Source: Rhodocyclaceae bacterium (GTDB lineage Bacteria; Pseudomonadota; Gammaproteobacteria; Burkholderiales; Rhodocyclaceae). From it: a stretch of 64,000 nucleotides of DNA. A model generated the notes under the pieces. It was given only the letters and a program-made list of their open reading frames with translations, made no database searches and was not told the DNA's origin. Shown piece after piece: positions 55,176-63,842 of this stretch. Position 1 is the first letter of the stretch. The number at the start of each line of letters is the position of its first letter. Position numbers and translations under genes: made by a program. The stretch is taken from NCBI GenBank assembly GCA_023230455.1, contig JALNXH010000002.1, forward strand, positions 1 through 64,000, in the 5' to 3' direction.

Positions 55176-58148
55176 ATGCCACGTCAGGCGTTCCCTGCGC
55201 GGTTGCGCAGCCTGTTCACACGTGGACCCGCTCGCTTCGGGGTTTCTGCTATCGAACGCCTGCTGTTTGGATTTTCGGTATTCGTCGTGCCGATCGTTAT
55301 TGCGCTGGCGACGTTGACTGCCGTCACCATCTGGCCGCCGGAATATCCCGGCGGCGGCGGTGTGTCGCTGCATTTCAGGGCCGCCGAGTTTGATGCCGCC
55401 GCCGGCGAACCCGCGTTGGCCCAAGTCAGGCAGAACCTGGAAAGCCGGATTCCGGTCGCCTACCTGGATACGCACCTGTCGGAACAGCCGTTCTGGTTCC
55501 TGTTCACTGTCGCACCTTCCGGCATCGGTGCGCCGCGGCCGATCGTCGAACTGCCCTCGCGCCATGCGCTCGATCTCGCCTGCTGGGCAGCCGACAGTGC
55601 CGCTCTGCTGGGGCGGGCCGACCGTGCAAGCGTCGAAGGTGCGCTGAGGCGGGCGAATAGCGGTTTCACCCTGGACATACCCGCGGGCGTAAGCGGTCCG
55701 GTGCTCTGTCGTGGCCATTTTTCCGGGCCGGCGCGGCTGACCCTGCGGCAATGGGAAGCGGCCGCGCTGGAATATGCGGAGGACAAGTTCCATCGCGACG
55801 CGGCGCTGCTCGACGGCGGACTGCTGATCCTGACCGTCTTCGTCCTGCTCACTGCGCTGATCAACCGCGAGTGGATTTATGTGGTGTTTGCTGCCTGGCT
55901 GATCGGCAATCTGCGCATTGCTGCACTGTCGGCAGGCTTCGATACGCTGTGGTTCGGACACCATATCCCGCCGGATTGGATGTTCTTGATCAGGCGGACG
56001 TCGATGGCCAGCTATTGCGTGTTGACCATCGTCCTGTTCACCCGACTGTTTGCCGCCGACCTCAAGCAGGTCGGTTTCCCGCGCCTGATCCAATGGATGC
56101 AGTGGTCCTGCCTGCCGCTGCTGCTGTGCGCCCTGGTGCTGCCTTATCGCCAGTTTCTCCCGGTGTTCTGGCTGCTGTCGGTGTTCTCGGTCGGCACGAT
56201 CGTCTTCCTGATGAGCCGCATCCTGATCGTCACGCACTCCGCGGTGGCGGTCTGGTATGCGATCTCGATCGCCATCACGGTGGGCGCCAACTTCAACGAA
56301 GTGATCGCTGCGGCGCTCGGCGTCAAGGCGCTGCTCGGCATTTTCAACAGCGTCACCGCAGCCCTCGCCTCCAGTCTGATGGCGGCGCTCGCCATTGCCG
56401 AACAGTTGCACCAGGAGCGCATAGAACGGCGACGGGCGCAAGCCGAACTGCACAACACCTACGAAGCCATCCCGATCGGTTTGTTTACCCTCGATCTGAA
56501 GGGCGATCTGCTGCGCATCAATCCGGCGATGCAGGCGATGGTGGGCAGCCGCGCCGCGGCGCGCAACTGGAGCTATTGCTTCGGTGTCGAGGCGTGGGCC
56601 GATCTGCGCGACGGCCTACGCGATCAGGCCACCTGCGAAATGGAGCTGGCGGTGACGGACGGCGTCGCGACGCGCCACTATCTGGTCAAGGCGACGCGAA
56701 CCGACGACCACATCGAGGGTTCCCTACAGGATGTTACGCAACGCACCGTCGCTGTTCAGCAGTTGCGCCTGATGGCCGACCACGATCCGTTGACCGGCAT
56801 CCTCAACCGGCGCGGGCTTGAAATCGCGTTCAGCCGCCTGTCGCGGGCCACCGTCGGGTTGGCCTATGTCGATCTCGACCGCTTCAAGCTGATCAACGAC
56901 CTCTACGGCCATGCCGCCGGCGATGTCATCCTGATCAAACTATGCCGCCAAATCGAGGGAATCCTCGCCGGCAGCGATGTGCATTTCGGCCGCATCGGCG
57001 GCGACGAGTTCGTCGTCATCTTCAATTCGCCGGACATCGCCGGCGCCGAGCGGCAGTGCCGCAACATCATCGACAGCGTCTTTGCCAAGCCGTTTCAGAT
57101 GGAAGCGAAGGCGTTCACAGTGAATGTCTCGATCGGGCTGATCGAGGTAGTGGCCGGCACGCGGCTGACCGACGCCATCTCGGCGGCCGACCGCGCCTGT
57201 CGCAGTGCCAAGGACGGTGGCCCCAACGGTCTTGTCACCTACCTGCGCAATGCGCCGGTGTTCGTCGAGCGTGCCGAGGAATTGCGCATCATCAAGCAAC
57301 TCGGCACCAGCGACGTACCGGCCGGATTGCTGCTCTATGGCCAGCCGATCATGTCGCTCAAGGCGCCGCTCGAATCGCTCAATTTCGAGTTCCTGCTGCG
57401 CATGCAGGACGCCGACAGCGGTGCCGTCGCTTCGGCCTATCCGATCATCAAGACGGCCGAGATGTCGGGCCGGATTTCGGTCATCGATCGTTGGGTTTTC
57501 CTCAACGCGCTGGAGTGGCTGGAAGCCCACCACGAAACGCTGTCGCGGACACGGGTGGCCAACGTCAATCTGAGCGGCGCGTCGCTCAACGACATGCGTT
57601 TCGTCGAGGACATCTACGCCATGCTGGCGCAGCATCCGAATGCCGCGCTGCGGTTATGCATCGAGATTACCGAAAGCGTCGCGTTGACCGATATCGACAA
57701 CTCGCTGCGTTTTGTGCACCGGGTGCAGAATTACGGTACGCGCATCGCGCTGGACGATTTCGGCGCCGGCTATACGTCGTTTTCATATATGCGCCAACTG
57801 CCTGCGGATGCGGTCAAGATCGATGGTCAGTTCGTGCTCGGCGCCACCCGGCATCCGGCAAACATGGCCATCGTTGCCGCCATTTCAGACTTGGCGCGCA
57901 ACTTCGGCATGCAGAGCATCGCCGAGTGGGCCGAGGATTTGGCCACCGTGGAGGCGATGGTGGAGGCCGGTATCGATCACCTTCAGGGCTTCGTCATCGC
58001 CCGCCCGCAGCCGCTGGAAAACATCCTGACAGCGACCTCGCCCGCCGACTTCATCAAGGATCCGGAAGTGCTTGCCTATGTCAGGCGCCTGGGACGCGGC
58101 AACGAACTGTTCGGTTTCCCCGGGCGCGACCTGCGCGGCCTGCATTAA
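55176..58148 (+). CDS. Multi-pass membrane GGDEF-EAL protein (c-di-GMP synthesis/degradation)
   Basis: This 990-residue protein has a signal-anchor helix (30-52), a periplasmic domain of about 150 residues and several further transmembrane helices (about 210-405), a 7TMR-DISM-like layout. A coiled-coil and PAS-like region leads into GGDEF and EAL domains. The cyclase site RIGGDEF (608-612) is intact, but no RxxD I-site precedes it. The EAL signature reads EFLLR with Glu738; Asn798, Glu830, Asp860-Asp861, Lys881, Glu917/920 and Gln937 are all kept, so the phosphodiesterase should be active. It lies next to the N-acyl synthase but has its own promoter after a terminator, so any link is only spatial. 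Confidence 0.88.
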   Translation: MPRQAFPARLRSLFTRGPARFGVSAIERLLFGFSVFVVPIVIALATLTAVTIWPPEYPGGGGVSLHFRAAEFDAAAGEPALAQVRQNLESRIPVAYLDTHLSEQPFWFLFTVAPSGIGAPRPIVELPSRHALDLACWAADSAALLGRADRASVEGALRRANSGFTLDIPAGVSGPVLCRGHFSGPARLTLRQWEAAALEYAEDKFHRDAALLDGGLLILTVFVLLTALINREWIYVVFAAWLIGNLRIAALSAGFDTLWFGHHIPPDWMFLIRRTSMASYCVLTIVLFTRLFAADLKQVGFPRLIQWMQWSCLPLLLCALVLPYRQFLPVFWLLSVFSVGTIVFLMSRILIVTHSAVAVWYAISIAITVGANFNEVIAAALGVKALLGIFNSVTAALASSLMAALAIAEQLHQERIERRRAQAELHNTYEAIPIGLFTLDLKGDLLRINPAMQAMVGSRAAARNWSYCFGVEAWADLRDGLRDQATCEMELAVTDGVATRHYLVKATRTDDHIEGSLQDVTQRTVAVQQLRLMADHDPLTGILNRRGLEIAFSRLSRATVGLAYVDLDRFKLINDLYGHAAGDVILIKLCRQIEGILAGSDVHFGRIGGDEFVVIFNSPDIAGAERQCRNIIDSVFAKPFQMEAKAFTVNVSIGLIEVVAGTRLTDAISAADRACRSAKDGGPNGLVTYLRNAPVFVERAEELRIIKQLGTSDVPAGLLLYGQPIMSLKAPLESLNFEFLLRMQDADSGAVASAYPIIKTAEMSGRISVIDRWVFLNALEWLEAHHETLSRTRVANVNLSGASLNDMRFVEDIYAMLAQHPNAALRLCIEITESVALTDIDNSLRFVHRVQNYGTRIALDDFGAGYTSFSYMRQLPADAVKIDGQFVLGATRHPANMAIVAAISDLARNFGMQSIAEWAEDLATVEAMVEAGIDHLQGFVIARPQPLENILTATSPADFIKDPEVLAYVRRLGRGNELFGFPGRDLRGLH

Positions 58149-58193
58149 GCGCCGACCGCCTGCGGTACCGAACAAGCGCCCAGTTGCGGCAGT

Positions 58194-59006
58194 TCAGATT
58201 CCCAGATCCTTGGGGTAGGCGACGGCCTCGGCATGGAAAGCGACCGGCCCGTCGGGTTCCGAATTGACGAACTGATGCACGAAGGGGTTGTCGGATGCGT
58301 AGATCTCTTCCGGGGTGCCTGCGGCTACCACCTTGCCATGGTGGAGGAAGTAGGCGTAATCCACCACCTTGAGGGACTCCGACATGTCGTAGGTGACGAT
58401 GATGGAGGTGACCCCCAGCGAATCGTTGAGGCTGCGGATCAGTTCGGCGATCTGATTGAGGGAGATCGGGTCGAGGCCGGCGAAAGGCTCGTCGTACATC
58501 GCCAGCATCGGGTCGAGAGCGATCGCCCGGGCCAGGGCGACGCGCCGCGCCATCCCGCCGGAGAGCGCGTTCGGCATCAACTCCGCCGCGCCGCGCAGTC
58601 CTACCGCATGCAGCTTCATCAGCACCAGATCGTAGATCACTTCCTCAGGCATGTCGGTCAGCTCGCGCATTGGAAAGGCGACGTTTTCGAACACCGAAAT
58701 GTCGCTGAACAGACCTCCGGCCTGGAACATCAGGCCCATCTGCCGGCGCATCGCGTACAGCTCGGCGGCATTCATCTGGTGCACGATCTTGTCGTTGACC
58801 CGTACCCGGCCGCGCTGTGGCCGCAGCTGGCCGCCGATCTGGCGCAATAGCGTGCTTTTGCCGGCGCCGCTGACGCCGAGAATGGCCACCACCTTGCCGC
58901 GCGGAATCTTCAGATCGATACCGTTGAGCACGTTGCGGCCGTTGAGCCGGTTGTAGCTGAAGTGCAGGTCGTCGATTTCGACGAGGAATTCCGAAGTGCC
59001 TTTCAT
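58194..59006 (-). CDS. mlaF: Phospholipid ABC transporter ATP-binding protein MlaF
   Basis: MlaF powers the MlaFEDB complex that moves phospholipids between membranes. The 270-residue ATPase has Walker A GVSGAGKST (44-52), Q-loop Gln95, signature LSGGM (148-152) and Walker B with Asp172-Glu173. The H-loop reads VTYDMSE, so Tyr206 replaces the usual His (codon TAC; a His would be CAC). The mlaE, mlaD, mlaC and mlaB genes that normally follow are absent; the next gene is the converging GGDEF-EAL gene. It is co-directional with feoB, 61 bases downstream of it. Either the rest of the operon is elsewhere or the protein serves another transporter. Confidence 0.85.
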   Translation of the reverse strand: MKGTSEFLVEIDDLHFSYNRLNGRNVLNGIDLKIPRGKVVAILGVSGAGKSTLLRQIGGQLRPQRGRVRVNDKIVHQMNAAELYAMRRQMGLMFQAGGLFSDISVFENVAFPMRELTDMPEEVIYDLVLMKLHAVGLRGAAELMPNALSGGMARRVALARAIALDPMLAMYDEPFAGLDPISLNQIAELIRSLNDSLGVTSIIVTYDMSESLKVVDYAYFLHHGKVVAAGTPEEIYASDNPFVHQFVNSEPDGPVAFHAEAVAYPKDLGI

Positions 59007-59046
59007 GGAGTTTCGCGGCGGTCAGGGCGGAAGAAGGAGGTCCGAA

Positions 59047-59068
59047 TCATAGCGGACTCATAGCGGAC
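59047..59068. repeat. 11-bp tandem duplication at the feoB stop
   Basis: TCATAGCGGAC occurs twice in tandem (59047-59057 and 59058-59068). The last base is part of the feoB TAG codon. Confidence 0.85.
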
Positions 59069-60870
59069 TATGTTCCGAGCAGCCGGGTGGCCGTCTGGTA
59101 GAAGGCAAAACTCGCCGTCCATGCCAGCGCCAGCGGCCAGGCCAGCGCTAGCGCGGTGAAGCGCAGGCTGCGCGACTCAGCCTTGAGCGTGGCGATGGTG
59201 GACAGGCAGGGCGTGTAGATCAGGCAGAAAATCATGAAACTGTAGGCCTGAACACCGTTCAGGCTGCCGGCGATATGTGCGGTCAGCGCATTGCCGTCGA
59301 GACCGTAGATTACGGCGAGTGCGCCGATCACCACTTCCTTGGCGACGAAGCCGAAGATCAGCGCGATGGTCAGCTTCTCGTCGATGCCGAGTGGGCCGAG
59401 CACCGGCTGCATCCAGTGGCCGAGTATCCCGGCGTAGCTTTCCGCGCCGGCCGGGGCGACGCCGTAAGGCAGGTGGGTGAGCAGCCAGACGACGACCACG
59501 CCGGAGACGATGATCTTGCTCGCCCGCGCCATGAAGTGCCGCACCTCCAGCCAGCCGCGCATCCATACCTGGCGCAGGGTGGGCAGGCGATAGGGCGGCA
59601 GCTCGATGACGAACGGTTCTTCGGAGCGGAAACCCTCGCTGCGGCGGAACAGTACGGCGGTGATGAAGGCGGTGGCGAAACTCAGCAAATAGAGCGACAT
59701 CAGCACCAGCGGTGCCACGGCCGGCGCGAACAGTGCGCCGATGATGAACAGGAACACCTGTAGCCGTGCCGAGCAGAGCGAAAACGGGATCACGATCATC
59801 GACAACAGGCGCAGCGCGCGGCTGCGCATCACCCGCGTACCCATCAGCGCCGGCACATTGCAGCCGAAGCCCATCAGCAGCATGACGAAGCTGCGGCCGT
59901 CCAGTCCCATCCGCGACATCAACGCGTCCATCAGGTAGGCGGCGCGGGAGAGGTAGCCGGAGTCTTCGACTACGGCCATGAAAAAGAAGAACAGGACGAT
60001 CACCGGGACGAAGGCGGCGACCGTGGAAATGCCCCCGTAGAGACCCTCGACGATGAATCCGCGCAGCAGCTCCGGCGTGCCGGCGAGCGCCGGTTGCAGG
60101 GCAGCCGCACCGAACCAGCCGAAACCGTTCTTCATCAGGTCCTGGATCGGTGCCCCGAGCCAGAACACGCCGGCGAACACGCCGAGCATGGCGAGGAAGA
60201 ACAGCGGCAGGCCCCAGGCGTTGTGCATCAACAGCTTGTCGAGTCGGTCGGAAATTTGTTCCGGTACCACTCGCGGCATCGACACGGCGCTGTCCAGCAG
60301 GGCTGCGGCGCGCGCCTCGATCTGGTCGTCGGCGGCGAGGCGCGCGCGGGCCAGTTCAGCCTCGGCGCGCTGCGGCGGTGTTGCGCCGAGGGTCTCGGCG
60401 GTGGCGGTGAGCAGTTGCGCCTGGCCTTCGCCATACTTGGCGCTGATCGCTACCACCGGCAGGCCGAGTCCGGCGGCCAGGCGCTCGGTGTCGACCGACA
60501 TGCCCAGCTTGCGCGCCTCGTCGATCATGTTGACCGCCATCACCACCGGCAAGCCGAGTTCGGCCAGCTGCATCGGCAGCACCAGCTGGCGTTCCAGTTG
60601 CACGGCGTTCACCGCAACCAGCAGCAGATCGATCGGCTGGGCCTCGAGGAAATGCCGCACCACGCGTTCGTCGTCGGAATAGCCGTGCAGGTCGTAGATG
60701 CCCGGGAGATCGATCAGCTCCACCAGGTTGCCGCCGAGCGGGATCTTCGCCGCCAGCAGGTCCACCGTGATGCCGGGCCAGTTGCCGACTCGGGCGGCGG
60801 CGCCGGTGAGGCGATTGAACAGCGTCGACTTGCCCGTATTGGGCATGCCCAGCAGGGCGATGCGCTTCAT
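59068..60870 (-). CDS. feoB: Ferrous iron transporter FeoB
   Basis: FeoB is the inner-membrane Fe(II) transporter. The 600-residue protein has an N-terminal GTPase (G1 GMPNTGKST at 8-16, with NMID and the DLPGIYD element), a helical spacer and a membrane domain with the FeoB gates, including GFGCNVPALMGTR. It is about 150-170 residues shorter than E. coli FeoB (773), mainly in the C-terminal part, and lacks the FeoC-linked tail. The start overlaps the feoA stop by four bases. Confidence 0.94.
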   Translation of the reverse strand: MKRIALLGMPNTGKSTLFNRLTGAAARVGNWPGITVDLLAAKIPLGGNLVELIDLPGIYDLHGYSDDERVVRHFLEAQPIDLLLVAVNAVQLERQLVLPMQLAELGLPVVMAVNMIDEARKLGMSVDTERLAAGLGLPVVAISAKYGEGQAQLLTATAETLGATPPQRAEAELARARLAADDQIEARAAALLDSAVSMPRVVPEQISDRLDKLLMHNAWGLPLFFLAMLGVFAGVFWLGAPIQDLMKNGFGWFGAAALQPALAGTPELLRGFIVEGLYGGISTVAAFVPVIVLFFFFMAVVEDSGYLSRAAYLMDALMSRMGLDGRSFVMLLMGFGCNVPALMGTRVMRSRALRLLSMIVIPFSLCSARLQVFLFIIGALFAPAVAPLVLMSLYLLSFATAFITAVLFRRSEGFRSEEPFVIELPPYRLPTLRQVWMRGWLEVRHFMARASKIIVSGVVVVWLLTHLPYGVAPAGAESYAGILGHWMQPVLGPLGIDEKLTIALIFGFVAKEVVIGALAVIYGLDGNALTAHIAGSLNGVQAYSFMIFCLIYTPCLSTIATLKAESRSLRFTALALAWPLALAWTASFAFYQTATRLLGT

Positions 60871-61097
60871 ATGGCAACGAGCTCGATGCAGCGTGCGTCG
60901 CTGGCGCGGATGATCACGTCGGTGCTGCCGATGCGGATGTGCAGCGGGCCGCGGAAGGCGGCACGGCGCAACAGGCGGATCGGCCGGCCGCTGCGGAAAC
61001 CGAGCGCGGTGAGTCGATGGTAGAGAGCTTCAGCCGCATGGATCTTGGAAATCTGGGCTTCCTCTCCGGGGGCGAGGCTGGTCAGCGGGCGGGACAT
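60867..61097 (-). CDS. feoA: Ferrous iron transport protein FeoA
   Basis: FeoA is a small SH3-like partner of FeoB. The 76-residue sequence shows LTALGFRSGRPIRLLRRAAFRGPLHIRIG, the family pattern. A Fur box lies directly upstream, and the gene overlaps feoB by four bases. Confidence 0.92.
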   Translation of the reverse strand: MSRPLTSLAPGEEAQISKIHAAEALYHRLTALGFRSGRPIRLLRRAAFRGPLHIRIGSTDVIIRASDARCIELVAI

Positions 61098-61110
61098 GGC
61101 AGGCTTTCTT

Positions 61111-61153
61111 GAGAATTGCTCTCATTATCGCGGCCGCCACCACCGCTTGGCAA
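61111..61153 (-). promoter_or_regulatory. Fur-controlled promoter of feoAB inside the lnt 3' end
   Basis: On the minus strand TTGCCA (61153-61148) and GATAAT (61129-61124) are spaced by 18 bases. The -10 opens a Fur box, GATAATGAGAGCAATTCTC (61129-61111), matching 14 of 19 bases of the consensus. Both lie over the last codons and stop of lnt, so Fur bound with iron would block feoAB without affecting lnt initiation. Confidence 0.75.
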
Positions 61154-62588
61154 GCGCTGGCAGCAGGGCCAGCAGCGCCAACAGCAAGACGCCGGCGTTG
61201 CCATAGTGAACGTAGGGCGTGATTCCGCGGTAGCCGCGGACCTCGACGCTGAGGGCGTCGCGGGTGAACGCGGGCAGCACGGCGATCAGTTGGCCGTCGG
61301 GGCCGATCGCCGCGGTCATGCCGGTGTTGGTGGCGCGCAGCATGGGCCGCGCGGTCTCCAGCGCACGCATGCGGGCGATCTGTAGGTGCTGTGGCTGGGC
61401 CAGCGAATCGCCGAACCAGGCAGTGTTCGACAGATTGACCAGCAGCGTGGCGGTCGGGACGGCGGCGATCAATTCCTCGCCGAACAGGTCTTCGTAGCAG
61501 ATATTGGGCATCAACTGTTGGCCGGCGACCGGCAATGGCGGCTGTTGTTGCGCGCCGCGGCTGAAGTCGGTGAGCGGAATATTCACCAGGCCGAAGAACC
61601 AGGCGAAGCCTGGCGGCACGAATTCGCCGAAGGGCACCAGGTGGCGCTTGAGATAGCGCTGCGTGCGCCCGTCGCGGTCCACCGTCACCGCGCCGTTGGC
61701 ATAGCCGTCGTCGCCCAGCCGCATTACCGCGCCGAGCAGCAATTCGCCGTCGCCGCGCAACGCGGCGAGCATTTCCGGGGGAATCTGTTCGAAAAACAGC
61801 GGAATCGCGGTTTCCGGCAACACCGTCAGCTGCGCCGGATGTTCGCGCGCCAATTGCAGATAGGTGCGGATCGACAGATCCAGTCGGCGCGGATCCCATT
61901 TCAGACTCTGCGGGATATTGCCCTGGAGTAGGCTGACCCGGATCGGCGCGCCAGCTGCTTCGCTCCAGACCAGCGGTCGCAGTGCCGCGCCGCCGACGAG
62001 CAGAGCGAGCGGCAGCAGCCAGGCGATCGGTCGGCGGCCGGCGAACAGCGCGGCGGCGGTGGCCAGCGTTGCAACGAAGCCGACGCCGTAGCTGCCGAGC
62101 AGCGGTGCATAGCCGGCCAGCGGACTGGGTGGCGTCTGCGAGTAGCCCAGCGCCAGCCAGGGAAAGCCGGTGAACAGCCCGCCGCGCACCAGTTCGGCGC
62201 CGGTCCACAGCGCGGCGATCAGCAGCGCGTCGATCCAGCTGCGTTCGCTGCGCAGGTGGCGGTAGCTGGCGCCGACCAGCGCCGGGAACAGCGCCAGATA
62301 GGCGCAGAACAACAGCGTTGCGGCGGCGGCGACGGGCGCCGCCATGCCGCCGACGTCGTGCAGGCTGACATAGACCCAGGAGACGCCGGCGAGGAAGAAG
62401 CCGAGGCCCCAGGCGTAACCGAGGGCAGCCGCCTGCCCCGCGTCCGCCGCCCGCCGCCAGAGCGCGAACAACACCGCCAGACTCAGCAACGGTAGCGGAA
62501 ACATCTGTAACGGGGCGAAACCGGCGACTGCCAGCGCACCGGCCACGGCAGCGCAGGCGAGTAGGCGCAGGGACTTGATCCTCTCCAT
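61125..62588 (-). CDS. lnt: Apolipoprotein N-acyltransferase
   Basis: Lnt adds the third acyl chain to lipoproteins in the inner membrane. The 487-residue protein has several N-terminal transmembrane helices and a nitrilase domain with catalytic Glu259 (LPETAIP), Lys314 (YLKRHLVPFGE) and Cys364 (NICYEDLFG). I chose the ATG at MERIKSLRLL; 19 extra residues upstream are in frame but unlikely. lnt is divergent from the RlmL-like gene. Confidence 0.95.
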   Translation of the reverse strand: MERIKSLRLLACAAVAGALAVAGFAPLQMFPLPLLSLAVLFALWRRAADAGQAAALGYAWGLGFFLAGVSWVYVSLHDVGGMAAPVAAAATLLFCAYLALFPALVGASYRHLRSERSWIDALLIAALWTGAELVRGGLFTGFPWLALGYSQTPPSPLAGYAPLLGSYGVGFVATLATAAALFAGRRPIAWLLPLALLVGGAALRPLVWSEAAGAPIRVSLLQGNIPQSLKWDPRRLDLSIRTYLQLAREHPAQLTVLPETAIPLFFEQIPPEMLAALRGDGELLLGAVMRLGDDGYANGAVTVDRDGRTQRYLKRHLVPFGEFVPPGFAWFFGLVNIPLTDFSRGAQQQPPLPVAGQQLMPNICYEDLFGEELIAAVPTATLLVNLSNTAWFGDSLAQPQHLQIARMRALETARPMLRATNTGMTAAIGPDGQLIAVLPAFTRDALSVEVRGYRGITPYVHYGNAGVLLLALLALLPALAKRWWRPR

Positions 62589-62690
62589 GGCGGGGGGGCT
62601 GGAATGACGAGCCGCGTATGATAAGCGCCCGTTCGCCTTCCGCACGGGGCTCCATCGCGCCCCGGCGGCAGGGCGGCTACCGCTCTCGCC

Positions 62691-63842
62691 ATGACTGTTG
62701 AAAACTTCTTTTCCCCCTGCCCGCGTGGGCTCGAAGCCCTGCTGGCGGAAGATGTCGCCGCCGTCGGTGCGCGTAATGTCGCCCAGGTGCCGGGAGGCGT
62801 GTCCTTCCGCGGCGACTGGGAGGTTTGCTATCGTACCAACCTCGAATCGCGTATCGCCACCCGCGTGATGTGGCGGCTGGCCCTCGGCAGCTATCGCAAC
62901 GAGGACGACGTCTACCGCCTGGCCCAGGGCGTGCCCTGGCCGCAGCTGTTCTCGGCCGGGCAGACGCTGCGCGTCTATGTCACCGCCCAGCGCTCACCGC
63001 TGAAGAGCCTCGAATTCATCACCCTGCGCGTCAAGGATGCGGTCTGCGACCGCTTCCGCGACGAGAGCGGGCGTCGCCCCAGCGTCGATACGCGCAATCC
63101 GGACATCCGCATCCACCTGTTCCTCACCGCCGACCAGGCCACGCTGTATCTCGACACCTCGGGCGAACCGCTCTACATGCGCGGCCACAAGGTCGCCAAG
63201 GTCGAGGCGCCGCTGAAGGAAAATCTCGCCGCCGGCATCCTCCGGCTGGCCGGCTGGAAGCCGGGCACGCCGTTGTTCGACCCGATGTGCGGCAGCGGCA
63301 CCTTCCTCATCGAGGCGGTGCAGATGAGTCTCGGCGACGCGCCGGGCCTGTCGCGCGAACCGGGCCAGTTCGGCTTCGAGCGCTTGAAGAATTTCGATGC
63401 CGGTCTATGGAAGCGCCTCCGCCGCGAAGCTGCAGACGACCGCATCATGGCCGGGAAACTGTCGATCCGGGGTTCCGACATTTCTGCCGATGCGGTGGCC
63501 CGAGCGCGGCAGAATCTCGCCCACGCCGGCTACGACGATCTGGTCGAACTGCGCCAGGGTGACCTGCTGACCGTCGAACCGCCGCCGGGCGGCGGCGTGC
63601 TGATTGCCAACCCGCCCTATGGCGAGCGACTGGCCGACGACGCGGCGCTGGCGGCGTTCTATCCGCTGCTCGGCGATGCGCTGAAAAAACGCTTCGCCGG
63701 CTGGGACTGCTGGTTTCTCTCGGCCGACGTGCGGTTGCCGAAGCTGATCGGCCTCAAGGCCAAACGGCGTACGCCGCTGTTCAACGGCAACCTCGAATGC
63801 AGGCTCTACAACTTCCCCATGGTCAGCGGCCCGTTGCGGTGA
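62691..63842 (+). CDS. THUMP-domain class I SAM-dependent RNA methyltransferase, RlmL N-domain/YpsC-like
   Basis: The 383-residue protein has an N-terminal THUMP domain (about 50-160) and a Rossmann methyltransferase with SAM motif FDPMCGSGTFLIEA and catalytic NPPYGERL. This resembles the m2G2445 methyltransferase half of RlmL, which in E. coli is fused to an m7G half; that second half is absent here. The substrate is inferred as 23S rRNA G2445. The stop overlaps the GTG of the next gene. Confidence 0.88.
   Translation: MTVENFFSPCPRGLEALLAEDVAAVGARNVAQVPGGVSFRGDWEVCYRTNLESRIATRVMWRLALGSYRNEDDVYRLAQGVPWPQLFSAGQTLRVYVTAQRSPLKSLEFITLRVKDAVCDRFRDESGRRPSVDTRNPDIRIHLFLTADQATLYLDTSGEPLYMRGHKVAKVEAPLKENLAAGILRLAGWKPGTPLFDPMCGSGTFLIEAVQMSLGDAPGLSREPGQFGFERLKNFDAGLWKRLRREAADDRIMAGKLSIRGSDISADAVARARQNLAHAGYDDLVELRQGDLLTVEPPPGGGVLIANPPYGERLADDAALAAFYPLLGDALKKRFAGWDCWFLSADVRLPKLIGLKAKRRTPLFNGNLECRLYNFPMVSGPLR

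Noticed and set aside
55176..58148. EAL domain as degenerate because the motif reads EFL instead of EAL
   Set aside because: The catalytic Glu and all other metal and substrate residues are present, so loss of activity is not supported.
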